Source: Francisellaceae bacterium (lineage in GTDB: Bacteria; Pseudomonadota; Gammaproteobacteria; Francisellales; Francisellaceae). From it: a stretch of DNA of 64,000 nt. Of the stretch, positions 8,788 to 17,249 are shown one piece after another (the first letter of the stretch is position 1; every line of letters begins with the position of its first letter). The stretch covers positions 32,374-96,373 of the forward strand of contig JAOMSY010000002.1 of NCBI GenBank assembly GCA_028355575.1, written 5' to 3'. The notes under the pieces are model-generated. The model did not search any database. It saw only the letters and a list, made by a program, of their open reading frames with translations, and was not told the DNA's origin. Made by a program: the position numbers and the translations under genes.

Positions 8788-8950
8788 CTCTAAGTTAATA
8801 GGATTAGGGTAGTTGCAGAATTTTACTACAAGTGCACATAATTAGAATAAAAGTGATTGGTATAATTAATATCATATTTATAAATTTTAAATAAAGTGGA
8901 TCAATATCATAAGCCTAGAAAGAAGTTAGACTTTGATATTTGTATTTATT

Positions 8951-9757
8951 TCAAATTGATGCAACTATCAATTTTGCAACTTGGGCAAGTTCATTTTTAT
9001 TATTTAAATCAAGTTTTTCAACAAGGCTTTGAATAATATTTTGAATGTACCGATATGATTTATTTACGTTAAGTGCAATTTCTTTGGCAGAGCTACCTGT
9101 TGCAATTGCTCTAAGGTAATTTGCTTCTAAAGCATTTAGCCCATAACGTGATTGTATTGCTTCTAATTTATGTTGGTCTGAAACTTTGTTGTGGTGCTTT
9201 TTAAAAATAGTTTTGAATTTTTTTATATCTGAGTCAGTGAGCTTAAATCTTGTTGAAAATCTGATTGTACTTAGCATTAATTCAATACAGGTATTTAGCG
9301 CATAATTTAATTTGAAGAATTGCATTGGATCAAATTTATTGTATACGGATTTATCAATCGAAAATGTAAAACTATTTTTACAGTCTAGAATTTTTCTTTC
9401 TACAGCTATTGTGTAATAAGGCTCAAGTTTTTTAAGGTAGTTTTTATCTATTGGAAGTGACGATTTTGAAAAATCTATTACATAATAATCTAAAACACTT
9501 TCTGAGTTAAATAGATGTTGATAATACCATATATCGGTTTCCAAATATTCTAAGATATCGTCTTTAGAATATGAAACGACCATCTCATACGAATTATCAT
9601 CATAAATACGAGAATAGTCAAAATCGATGATGCCATAAGGCGTTAATAATGATTTAATTAAATTCATTTTAGAACTATTTATTAGGGAGTCTTTATAGAT
9701 TATGCCTGCATCATCTTTAGAAAGACTTGACGTGGATGATTTAAATTGGTGATACAT
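8951..9757 (-). CDS. LuxR-type HTH transcriptional regulator, paralogue of the one at 5489-6304
   Basis: 268 residues. The C-terminal helix-turn-helix reads YLRAIATGSSAKEIALNVNK, then SYRYIQNIIQSLVEKLDLNN and ELAQVAKLIV. The N-terminal 190 residues match the pattern of the regulator at 5489-6304 (opening MYHQF, KDSLIN, WYYQHLFNSESVLDYY) and have no recognised sensor domain. The recognition helix differs (KSYRYIQN against HRSVESTI), so the two probably bind different sites or recruit different targets. It is convergent with the small secreted gene and closes the module regulator-exoenzyme-small protein-regulator. Two direct repeats of TACAGGTATA lie in its upstream region. Confidence 0.8.
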   Translation of the reverse strand: MYHQFKSSTSSLSKDDAGIIYKDSLINSSKMNLIKSLLTPYGIIDFDYSRIYDDNSYEMVVSYSKDDILEYLETDIWYYQHLFNSESVLDYYVIDFSKSSLPIDKNYLKKLEPYYTIAVERKILDCKNSFTFSIDKSVYNKFDPMQFFKLNYALNTCIELMLSTIRFSTRFKLTDSDIKKFKTIFKKHHNKVSDQHKLEAIQSRYGLNALEANYLRAIATGSSAKEIALNVNKSYRYIQNIIQSLVEKLDLNNKNELAQVAKLIVASI

Positions 9758-9798
9758 ATGATTATACCAGATATTAAATATACTGATATTATACTTAA

Positions 9799-9835
9799 TA
9801 CAGGTATATATATTAGTGTCCTGAGTACAGGTATA
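9799..9835. promoter_or_regulatory. Pair of TACAGGTATA direct repeats upstream of a LuxR-type gene
   Basis: TACAGGTATA occurs at 9799-9808 and again at 9826-9835, 27 nt apart (between two and three helical turns), in the 81-bp gap between the end of darP and the start of the minus-strand regulator at 9757. The position fits an operator for self-regulation. The repeats are exact; the function is inferred. Confidence 0.3.
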
Positions 9836-9838
9836 ATT

Positions 9839-10354
9839 TTAGAGAACAGAATCTTTTAGTATTTTGAAAATCTCTCTTGAATATTTAGGCGAACCATTTT
9901 CTTTTTTTAGTTCAACTTGAGCTTTACGAATAAGTTGCCTTATTTTCTGAACATCAATTCCAGGATGGTTTTCAATTAAACTTGAAAGTGTATTTTTTGA
10001 AGTCTCATCATTTATTAAATTTTCTCTAAGCTTTTCTAGTTGGTGAAGCTTAGCCTTACTCTCATTACTTTCTTCATTTAAGTTTTTAAACTCTACTAAT
10101 AAATCATCAATGTCTTCTTTACGTAATATTTTAGCAATAAAGCCAATTTGTCGTTTTAAGGCTATTCTTTGCATACTTTGCGCTTTAATTATTTCATCGA
10201 ACGCTTTTTCTGAAAGAGAGAGATTTTGTAATTTGGCTTTGGTTAGTTGCACTAATTCAGAAGCAAGCTTGTTGATATTTTGAGCTTCCAGTTTGTGTTT
10301 AGTTCGACTTTTAGTTTCTTCTTGCTCGAAAGCATTTAAATCTTGATTATCCAT
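9839..10354 (-). CDS. darP: DarP/YjgA (DUF615) ribosome-associated protein
   Basis: 171 residues, usual family length. It contains the N-terminal SRTKHKLEAQNINKLASELV pattern, then a helical region with MQRIALKRQIGFIAKILRKE around residues 75-95, characteristic of the YjgA/DUF615 family. In E. coli this protein (dual-action ribosomal maturation protein) binds late 50S precursors at the peptidyl transferase centre and promotes assembly. It is highly charged, helical and has no membrane segment. Divergent from glyA, with a 113-bp shared promoter region. Nothing unusual seen. Confidence 0.88.
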   Translation of the reverse strand: MDNQDLNAFEQEETKSRTKHKLEAQNINKLASELVQLTKAKLQNLSLSEKAFDEIIKAQSMQRIALKRQIGFIAKILRKEDIDDLLVEFKNLNEESNESKAKLHQLEKLRENLINDETSKNTLSSLIENHPGIDVQKIRQLIRKAQVELKKENGSPKYSREIFKILKDSVL

Positions 10355-10467
10355 TTCTATTAGCTATACAGCTTAACTATGATATAATCCTACCAAATTT
10401 TACCCTTTAGAACACAAAAACCTTAACAATAGAGCGTATCAGCTTAAATAAATATATGGAGATGACT

Positions 10468-11721
10468 ATGTTTGACAGAAGCGTAACAATTGAAAGATTT
10501 GATCACGAGCTTTTCGAAGCAATAGAAAATGAAAATAGACGTCAAGAAGAGCACGTTGAATTAATCGCTTCTGAAAACTATACCAGCCCTGCAGTTATGG
10601 AAGCGCAAGGTTCTCAATTAACCAATAAATATGCCGAAGGATATGCTGGCAAGCGCTATTATGGTGGTTGTGAATATGTAGATATTGCTGAGCGTTTAGC
10701 TGTAGATCGTGTAAAAGAATTATTTGGTGCTGATTATGCGAATGTTCAACCTCATTCGGGTTCACAAGCAAATGCAGCGGTTTATCTTGGTTTATTAAAG
10801 CCAGGCGATACTGTTCTTGGCATGTCATTAGCGCATGGTGGCCATTTAACCCATGGTGCAAAAGTTAATTTTTCAGGAAAAATATTTAATGCTGTTCAGT
10901 ATGGTTTAGATATGGAAACAGGCGATATCAACTACGCCGAAGTTGAGTCTTTAGCGAAAGAACATAAACCTAAAATGATTGTCGCTGGTTTTTCTGCATT
11001 TTCAGGAATTGTAGATTGGCAGCGCTTTAAAGATATCGCAGACTCAGTTGGCGCATACTTATTTGTAGATATGGCGCATGTTGCTGGTTTGGTTGCTGCA
11101 GGTATTTATCCTAATCCTGTTCCAATTGCAGACGTTGTGACATCGACTACTCATAAAACACTTCGTGGCCCTCGTGGTGGTATTATTCTGGCTAAATCAA
11201 ATCCTGAAATTGAAAAGAAACTAAATTCAATTGTATTCCCAGGCACCCAAGGTGGGCCTTTAATGCATGTAATTGCAGCTAAAGCAGTTGCATTTAAAGA
11301 AGCCTTACAACCTGAATTTAAAGATTACCAAATCCAAGTTGTTAAAAATGCTAAAAAACTAGCGGAAGTCATGAAGTCACGTGGTTATGATATTGTTTCT
11401 GATGGCACTGAGAATCACCTAATACTAATTGATTTAGTTAAAAAGGATATTACTGGTAAAGATGCTGAAGCAGCGTTAGGCAGAGCAAATATTACAGTTA
11501 ACAAAAATGCTGTACCAAATGATCCACGCTCTCCATTCGTGACAAGTGGTTTACGTTTAGGTTCACCAGCAATTACCACACGTGGCTTTAAAGAAGCAGA
11601 AGTTGAGCTACTAACTAACTTAATGTGTGATGTGCTCGATAACTTAGGTGATGAAAAAGTTGAGTCTGACGTTAAAGCTAAAATTTTGACTCTGTGCTCA
11701 AGTTTTCCTGTTTATAAGTAG
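10468..11721 (+). CDS. glyA: Serine hydroxymethyltransferase
   Basis: 417 residues from the ATG at 10468, the E. coli GlyA length; GGAG at 10458-10461 is 6 nt upstream, which favours this start over the in-frame ATGs at 10456 and 10462. The enzyme interconverts serine and glycine with tetrahydrofolate, giving 5,10-methylene-THF. Signatures include [38 protein letters not shown], the [14 protein letters not shown] block, and the PLP-lysine motif [14 protein letters not shown]. Cytosolic, homodimer or tetramer. I see no glycine riboswitch in the short leader. A hairpin at 11743-11769 may terminate its transcript. Confidence 0.97.
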   Translation: MFDRSVTIERFDHELFEAIENENRRQEEHVELIASENYTSPAVMEAQGSQLTNKYAEGYAGKRYYGGCEYVDIAERLAVDRVKELFGADYANVQPHSGSQANAAVYLGLLKPGDTVLGMSLAHGGHLTHGAKVNFSGKIFNAVQYGLDMETGDINYAEVESLAKEHKPKMIVAGFSAFSGIVDWQRFKDIADSVGAYLFVDMAHVAGLVAAGIYPNPVPIADVVTSTTHKTLRGPRGGIILAKSNPEIEKKLNSIVFPGTQGGPLMHVIAAKAVAFKEALQPEFKDYQIQVVKNAKKLAEVMKSRGYDIVSDGTENHLILIDLVKKDITGKDAEAALGRANITVNKNAVPNDPRSPFVTSGLRLGSPAITTRGFKEAEVELLTNLMCDVLDNLGDEKVESDVKAKILTLCSSFPVYK

Positions 11722-11723
11722 CT

Positions 11724-11924
11724 TTATATCTCGCTAGAATATACACCTAGGTTTTCAAGTGCTAGGTGTTGCGTCTCATTGTTATTATTTTTTCTCAAGC
11801 TATGGTAGTGACCATGTCGATTAACTATATTGCTTTTATGTTGTTCTGAGTGATTAGGTATTACATCTGAATAAGCTACAAATGCAATTAGCATAGATAC
11901 TGTAAAGATAATTATTTTCTTCAT
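11724..11924 (-). CDS. Small exported peptide, hypothetical
   Basis: 66 residues starting MKKIIIFTVSMLIAFVAYSD, a convincing signal peptide with cleavage near residue 19, followed by a short, polar, His- and Asn-rich mature part (HSEQHKSNIVNRHGHYHSLR). It is convergent with glyA, ending 3 nt after the glyA stop. I recognise no family. The His cluster could bind metal, but this is only a compositional remark. The good signal peptide and an A-rich, AT-rich upstream region argue for a real gene; the weak ribosome site and overlap with the glyA hairpin argue against it. Confidence 0.45.
   Translation of the reverse strand: MKKIIIFTVSMLIAFVAYSDVIPNHSEQHKSNIVNRHGHYHSLRKNNNNETQHLALENLGVYSSEI
11743..11769 (+). 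terminator. Hairpin downstream of glyA, possible terminator
   Basis: ACACCTAG (11743-11750) pairs perfectly with CTAGGTGT (11762-11769) across an 11-nt loop, starting 21 nt after the glyA stop. There is no immediate T run on the plus strand; a T-rich stretch starts about 17 nt later. It overlaps the 3' end of a small minus-strand ORF, so it could also be coding coincidence. Confidence 0.35.
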
Positions 11925-12132
11925 ATATTAATTCCAATTATTTGACTATATTTGTCTATATAATAGCAATTGCCAATTAGTGTTTGAAAGTGTATTAAAT
12001 ACACTACTCAAGCTATTAGTAATTCATTAACTATGTTTCTGATTCTCCAGACCTTAATCTTTACATTTGGCTATTAATTGACTAGTATTCTGACTTATAT
12101 TTAATCAATTATGAGGAGATGTATTTATTGCC

Positions 12133-14115
12133 ATGAATTCGATTAAATTATTTATATTCACCTTAACGTGTTCTCTTATATCACTTGCCAGCGCCGAGAG
12201 GATAGGCAATGAAGCAGAGAATGATTCACTTGGATTTGCAGCATTTGTTCCAGCTGAGAATAATCATTGTGAGCTTGTTCAAACTCAGATACAAAAAGAT
12301 TTTTCAATTAAGTCAGACATCTATGACTATGGTTCTTTTTGCTTATTGACCGGTAGACTGCATAACCCAGAAGAATTTAATAACTTACATACAAGGTTAA
12401 CTATTGAAAATGTTAATGTTTGGCCGCTAGTCAATAGAATAGATGACCAAGACGCACCGAATATGGTTAAAGCTAATTTTTCTGCACCTATCGATCTAGT
12501 GAATGAGTTACAAATAGCACATCAAGCTGTAGGCTTAGTCGATGAAAATAATGATCAAATTGGCTGGTGGAAAAATAATGAAAATCCCGGTGATACAGTT
12601 ATATTTGGTTTGCTTGATAGTGGTCTTGATAATCTTCATCCACTATTTAATTCTAAGCAAAACACCATCATAAAACTCGGAGAACAGTTAAACAAATATA
12701 AGAATGACGTTAGAACACCGCATGGTACGGGTGTTGCTGGCATTGTTGCAGCAAATGATAAAAATTCCCAATTTCAAGGCATTGTCTATGGCATTAAAAA
12801 TATATACTCAGCTTTAGCGGGTGATGAGGATAGTGAAGGAGATACGTTAGCGGGTCTTTCATTAACTTTAAAAAATTTAGATGAGCTTATTAAGAATAAA
12901 ATTGATGCCATTAACTATAGTTTTGGTAACGGTAATGCAGGGTGTGTTAATTATGCTGACTGTCAAATATACTCACTCTTAGATGAAAATATAAATGTAC
13001 TAGACTGGCAACCATTGGCGCGCGTTGTCGATTATATGGTAGATACCAAAGGCACTTCATTTCTAAAGTCAGCAGGGAATGCAGGTTGGACACCATCTAC
13101 TCAAGAAGCACCTTATGCAAACACATTATCAACACCTGCAGATAGTTATAATGCTATTGTAGTTGCCAATATGGATCTTGGTGATTATTCAGTAGTAGAT
13201 GAGAATGGAAATCCTTTAACCCATAGCGCAAACCGTCTATTACCACACGTTATTAAAAGTTCTAGTAGCAGGGGGCCTACAGTGATTGGTCGTAAAAAAC
13301 CAGATTTAACGGCACCAGGGCACAACACAAGAACGGCTGCACCCAACCCAGAAGTTTATTATGACCCTGCAAATTTTCCAAAATTCAAAATTTATAAAGA
13401 AAAAATGATGTATGATCCCGTTACTCAAACACGTTTGCAAACTGGGACAAGTACGGCAACGCCATTTATAACGGGTTCGGTATTGCTAATAGATGATTAT
13501 GTGAATAAGCATTTAAAAGAAGAAAGCAGCACATTAATAGAACCTATGGCAATGAAAGCATTGCTGATAAATAGTGCAGACTCTTGGACTGATAACGGTC
13601 AGCCTGGGCCACATGATCTTAATTATGTATGTGATACTGATGAGCCAAGCTGTGGACATGGACCTGTATACCATAGTGAATGGAATAGAACTTATGGCTG
13701 GGGCTATATCAATTTATATAATGCTTTTATGCAAAAAGAGAATGTGATTTTAGATACAATTTCCCCAAATGGAAAAATCAAACAGTATTACGTTAAGCTT
13801 GCACCAGGTGATAAAATCACATTAGCATGGAATAGGCATGTAGGTTTTAATGATAATTTAGAAGGCTATAAATTAAATCAACTTAATTTGAAAATAATAG
13901 ATCCTGTCACAAAAAAAGAATATTCTGATACCAGTGAAATTGATAATGTTAAACAAGTATCATATGGCGATGCTATAAAAGATAGAGGCCAAGGCAGAAA
14001 AGAATTTCTCGTTATTGTGGAAACACCTGATGATAAATTTGATGGTGTCAAAGAAGAAAAGTTTGCATTATCTGCTGCCTCAACTATTTATAAAACACAA
14101 CTTGAACAAATCTAA
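12133..14115 (+). CDS. Secreted S8 family (subtilisin-like) serine peptidase
   Basis: 660 residues; signal peptide MNSIKLFIFTLTCSLISLAS-A (1-21). A propeptide-like region of about 130 residues precedes the catalytic domain. The triad is Asp162 in GLLDSGLDNLHPLF, His197 in PHGTGVAGIVAA, and Ser440 in TGTSTATPFITGS, the expected S8 order; the oxyanion region is SAGNAGWTPS near residue 315. The C-terminal 130 residues (from about 530) look like a beta domain. It would degrade proteins outside the cell or in the periplasm. The variant G-T-S-T-A-T-P replaces the usual G-T-S-M-A-x-P, a tolerated change. A GAGGAG-like site lies near 12113, with a second ATG context at 12133. Confidence 0.9.
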   Translation: MNSIKLFIFTLTCSLISLASAERIGNEAENDSLGFAAFVPAENNHCELVQTQIQKDFSIKSDIYDYGSFCLLTGRLHNPEEFNNLHTRLTIENVNVWPLVNRIDDQDAPNMVKANFSAPIDLVNELQIAHQAVGLVDENNDQIGWWKNNENPGDTVIFGLLDSGLDNLHPLFNSKQNTIIKLGEQLNKYKNDVRTPHGTGVAGIVAANDKNSQFQGIVYGIKNIYSALAGDEDSEGDTLAGLSLTLKNLDELIKNKIDAINYSFGNGNAGCVNYADCQIYSLLDENINVLDWQPLARVVDYMVDTKGTSFLKSAGNAGWTPSTQEAPYANTLSTPADSYNAIVVANMDLGDYSVVDENGNPLTHSANRLLPHVIKSSSSRGPTVIGRKKPDLTAPGHNTRTAAPNPEVYYDPANFPKFKIYKEKMMYDPVTQTRLQTGTSTATPFITGSVLLIDDYVNKHLKEESSTLIEPMAMKALLINSADSWTDNGQPGPHDLNYVCDTDEPSCGHGPVYHSEWNRTYGWGYINLYNAFMQKENVILDTISPNGKIKQYYVKLAPGDKITLAWNRHVGFNDNLEGYKLNQLNLKIIDPVTKKEYSDTSEIDNVKQVSYGDAIKDRGQGRKEFLVIVETPDDKFDGVKEEKFALSAASTIYKTQLEQI

Positions 14116-14310
14116 TACTTTCAAAATGCGTACTTACCATTTTTACTCTCTTAAAAATTTTATCTTCTGAAATTCTAGGTGGATGAGTGTGTAACAGTTG
14201 ACCTTATTTTGATCATAAATTGTAATAACCAATTATAATCTATACTATTAAATTGAGTAATACATCAAGCTTATAGAGTTGATTTGCTAAGCCCCCACAA
14301 TAGGATTGTT

Positions 14311-14466
14311 ATGATGATACAAAAATATTTATCGGCTAAAAATAGTATATTTCTGGGTTTAATATTAATGATAGGTGCTATTTTTGTAATGGATGATTCA
14401 CCACATAACCTTGGTGATTTTCAAGATGTAACAAGAATGGATATCATTGTTGATAATGGAAATTAA
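14311..14466 (+). CDS. Small single-pass membrane protein, hypothetical
   Basis: 51 residues from the ATG at 14311, with AGGA at 14302-14305. One hydrophobic helix (NSIFLGLILMIGAIFVM, residues about 11-27) is followed by a short polar tail ending DIIVDNGN. No family recognised. It lies between the protease and the convergent FUSC gene. The good spacing of the ribosome site and the clear helix support translation, but the ORF is short and could be chance. Confidence 0.4.
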   Translation: MMIQKYLSAKNSIFLGLILMIGAIFVMDDSPHNLGDFQDVTRMDIIVDNGN

Positions 14467-14484
14467 CCCCCAAATAGTGACGGG

Positions 14485-15354
14485 TTACACTTTTATATAA
14501 TAGATCTTTGCTTGATTAATAAGTTCGTTTAACTTTTCTATATGCAAATCAAGTTTTTGATCATTAGGTTGGTAGATGGCATGGAATTGAATAGGGGAAA
14601 GCTGTGTTCGAATTTGCCACATGTAATGTTCAAATTTATTAATTTTCTCTCTGTCTTCTTTTGTTACTGTCAAATCAGCATAGTAGTTCTCACCAGCAAC
14701 GCTGGTCGAATCAAGAAGCGTATTAAGCTTATCACTGACTTTATTAACTTTAGATATACTATTTTTTTGCCCTTTATAATTTAAAATATCAGTTAATACC
14801 CTCGGTGCCGTATGACAAAATTCTTGCTGTAGTATGTGATAATTGAAACGTGAATAATTCATTTTTTTACTTAATGGATAATCCAGTACAGCACAGATAA
14901 CAATTCCTAAGGTTGCCGCAATTAATCCAGCAAACGCTGCTTCTGACAAAGCAAGTGCTGGCTGTTCATTATTATGGTCAAAAATAAATGACACCAATAA
15001 TAACGCATAAAATGTTAAATACATTGCCTGAACATCATAACGTTTTGGATATGTAATTGAAGGCGTCATACAGGCACAAAAAATAAAGAATACGACCACA
15101 AATCTAAAGTTGAGTTGAAATAGATAAAATGCCAAAAGGATAATTAGCAGGCCAGTTATCGTCCCTTTTTCTCGATGGATGCCTTTAGTAATAATTAGTC
15201 CAGGTTCATAGGCTGTTGAAACCAAAATAATACTATTTAGTGTCCACCAAGCCATTGGGAGTTGTGTTGTAAATATCCATAGCCCTACGCCAAATAGAAT
15301 GGAAACATGCCAGGCTCTGGCTAAATTCATTTTTAGCTTTAAAGACTGCTGCAT
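14485..15354 (-). CDS. FUSC-family efflux protein, C-terminal half
   Basis: 289 residues with about five to six membrane segments in the first 165 residues (from AWHVSILFGVGLWIFTT to AATLGIVICAVLDYPL), then a cytosolic helical domain. The motif SIILVSTAYEPGLIITKGIHR with EKGTITG is the conserved transporter-repeat signature of fusaric acid resistance/AaeB/MdtO proteins. Normal family members are single chains of about 650-700 residues with two such halves; here the second half is a separate ORF whose ATG overlaps the end of the first half by 16 nt, in the -1 frame. It would form the inner-membrane part of a tripartite pump with the two upstream genes. Either a coupled two-chain transporter or one frameshifted gene. 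Confidence 0.7.
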   Translation of the reverse strand: MQQSLKLKMNLARAWHVSILFGVGLWIFTTQLPMAWWTLNSIILVSTAYEPGLIITKGIHREKGTITGLLIILLAFYLFQLNFRFVVVFFIFCACMTPSITYPKRYDVQAMYLTFYALLLVSFIFDHNNEQPALALSEAAFAGLIAATLGIVICAVLDYPLSKKMNYSRFNYHILQQEFCHTAPRVLTDILNYKGQKNSISKVNKVSDKLNTLLDSTSVAGENYYADLTVTKEDREKINKFEHYMWQIRTQLSPIQFHAIYQPNDQKLDLHIEKLNELINQAKIYYIKV

Positions 15355-16271
15355 ACTTTATTCCAATTTTTGGCTGATTTTTCTAAAAACGCTAACGCCA
15401 TTTTTTGTTGTGCATTTGTTTGTTCACATACAAGTGATATTGGGACTGAATAAGGGCGTTTTTTACTGATCTTTTGTTTAAATGTAGAAAACTCGGTAGC
15501 AAAATCTTCCCAGAATATATGAATAATTTTTTCGTGTTGTAATGAGATAACGATCATATTAATATGCCGACAACATAATGACATTCTCATAATGTTTAAT
15601 AACTTGTTATGTTTAATGAGTCGTTTATATTCAAACATCATTGTTAAGTGCCTAACAGACTCTTTACTATAGATAACTTTTTGGTTATTCAGTAATAATT
15701 TAAAATTTACTTCAATGACTTCTGTATAGCGTTTTAATGCACTGTGCCAAACGTGCACATATAAATTTTTGTGAATTAATAAACCAAACACCATGATGAA
15801 CATAGATGCAATAATTGCGAATACAATAGCTTTAATCGTAACAACATCACCAATAGGGGAGATTGGTGCAGATATAGCTGCCGCTGACATCATGTAGCCT
15901 ATAAAGGCTCTAAACTTAAAATATTTTTTTATAATGATGTAATTTAATAGCAAGAAAATAGCAACACCACAAAAGACAAAAGTAGCTTTATAAAGGTATA
16001 GCGCTGAAAATGTAGCTGATATCGCTGCCGTTATTATAAACCCGGTAATCAGCCAAAAATATTTTTCCCTAAAAGTTAAAAAAACAGGGAAGATAAAAAT
16101 AGCAATTAGCATAATTGGGGTATAAAAAAATGCAGCGGTTGCTGATGGTCTGAGCAAGTTATAAAATATCATGTACCATACGGACAAAAACAAACATTGC
16201 CGAAAAATAATCCGCTGAGTGTAGTAAGGATCAATCCTATTTAGGTAATTAGTAAATGTCGATATAAACAT
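15339..16271 (-). CDS. FUSC-family efflux protein, N-terminal half
   Basis: 310 residues from the ATG at 16271; a GTG at 16289 in the same frame is an alternative and neither has a clear Shine-Dalgarno. Five or six membrane helices (for example QCLFLSVWYMIFYNLL, FFYTPIMLIAIFIFPVFL, IIASMFIMVFGLLIH) precede a cytosolic region of about 130 residues. The layout matches the first half of AaeB/MdtO-type FUSC transporters. It overlaps the end of the HlyD-like gene by 23 nt and the next ORF by 16 nt, so the four genes are one transcription unit. Together with the downstream ORF it gives about 600 residues, close to a full-length transporter. Confidence 0.65.
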   Translation of the reverse strand: MFISTFTNYLNRIDPYYTQRIIFRQCLFLSVWYMIFYNLLRPSATAAFFYTPIMLIAIFIFPVFLTFREKYFWLITGFIITAAISATFSALYLYKATFVFCGVAIFLLLNYIIIKKYFKFRAFIGYMMSAAAISAPISPIGDVVTIKAIVFAIIASMFIMVFGLLIHKNLYVHVWHSALKRYTEVIEVNFKLLLNNQKVIYSKESVRHLTMMFEYKRLIKHNKLLNIMRMSLCCRHINMIVISLQHEKIIHIFWEDFATEFSTFKQKISKKRPYSVPISLVCEQTNAQQKMALAFLEKSAKNWNKVCSSL

Positions 16272-17241
16272 AAGCACTAGAACCAACACGTAAAGGGTAC
16301 TCTGGGTCTGGATCAGTTACACGTATTTGCACAGGCAGCCTTTGAGGTATAAGTAACCATTGGTTTTCATTTTTAATGTCTTGAAGTTGCGTACGGTTGT
16401 CTGTGTATTGACGATTTGCACCCCAATAGTCTGAAATTACCTCACCGTGAAATACTTTCTGAAATAAATACGTTCTAGGAAATATTAAGACTTTATCTCC
16501 AGGATGCACAAAACGTAAGTCTGTTTCCTCAAAGTTAGCCTGAATGAGGACTTCATCAGTCGTCACAATTGAAAATAAAGGTTCGTTGAAATTAACTGGA
16601 TTGCCAAGTGTTAAATAAAAATTTTGAATAATCCCATTTCTTTGGGCATAAACAATGGTTTGGTCTAAATAAAATTTTGCATCATCAAGTTCAGCTTGCA
16701 AAGATTCTATTTTATGAACTTGAGACTTAATTTCTTTTTTATCGATTTCAATTTGACGTAAACTAGCATTATATTCAGCAAGTGACGCCTTGGTGTCTTT
16801 AATTGAGTCTCTTGCTACCATGGCTGATACAGCTCGAATTTTATATGCTGCCTGATACATGTCATCATCAAGTTTAATTTTTTCGTAAATTTTCTGTCTG
16901 CTGTTACTAATCTCGATATCTCGTTGTAACGTATGCTCTAAAGATTCCAATTTTGCCTGCGCATCTTTTAAATTAGCTGTGGCTTGATTGTGCGCATATC
17001 GATATGGATCATCCAAAACTTTAAATAGGGGTTGTCCTTTTTTAACATAGTCACCGTTTTTAACATGGATCTCTGTTACATATCCACTCACTTCCGCGAC
17101 GACAGGCCTGACGTTATTTACAACGAAAGCATTATCGGTAAAGGGTAATAAAAATGAGATGACGTAAATAAATAATATCGCCACACCAATCGCGACGATA
17201 ATATTGGTAAAGTTTAAATGTTTCTTCCAAGCAATATACAT
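16249..17241 (-). CDS. HlyD/EmrA-family periplasmic adaptor of tripartite efflux pump
   Basis: 330 residues. One membrane anchor at residues about 13-33 (NIIVAIGVAILFIYVISFLL), then a biotinyl-lipoyl-like domain with VRPVVAEVSGYVTEIHVKNG and YVKKGQPLFKVLDD, a coiled-coil hairpin (about 75-180), and a second lipoyl half (VYAQRNGIIQNFYLTLGNPV). Typical of EmrA/AaeA/MdtN membrane fusion proteins, which bridge the inner-membrane transporter and the outer-membrane channel. It begins 9 nt after the OM channel gene and overlaps the FUSC N-half. The substrate class for relatives is aromatic acids or dyes; the actual substrate is not deducible. Confidence 0.88.
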   Translation of the reverse strand: MYIAWKKHLNFTNIIVAIGVAILFIYVISFLLPFTDNAFVVNNVRPVVAEVSGYVTEIHVKNGDYVKKGQPLFKVLDDPYRYAHNQATANLKDAQAKLESLEHTLQRDIEISNSRQKIYEKIKLDDDMYQAAYKIRAVSAMVARDSIKDTKASLAEYNASLRQIEIDKKEIKSQVHKIESLQAELDDAKFYLDQTIVYAQRNGIIQNFYLTLGNPVNFNEPLFSIVTTDEVLIQANFEETDLRFVHPGDKVLIFPRTYLFQKVFHGEVISDYWGANRQYTDNRTQLQDIKNENQWLLIPQRLPVQIRVTDPDPEYPLRVGSSAYVYIDIY

Positions 17242-17249
17242 TCTATTAC

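Noticed and set aside
10355..10467. Glycine riboswitch or other leader RNA before glyA
   Set aside because: The gap is only 113 bp, shared with darP, and shows no tandem aptamer-like structure or terminator.
15339..15354. Programmed +1 frameshift (CTT followed by TAA, as in prfB) joining the FUSC halves
   Set aside because: The second half is in the -1 frame, so a +1 slip at CTT would not reach it; an ATG for separate translation is present.
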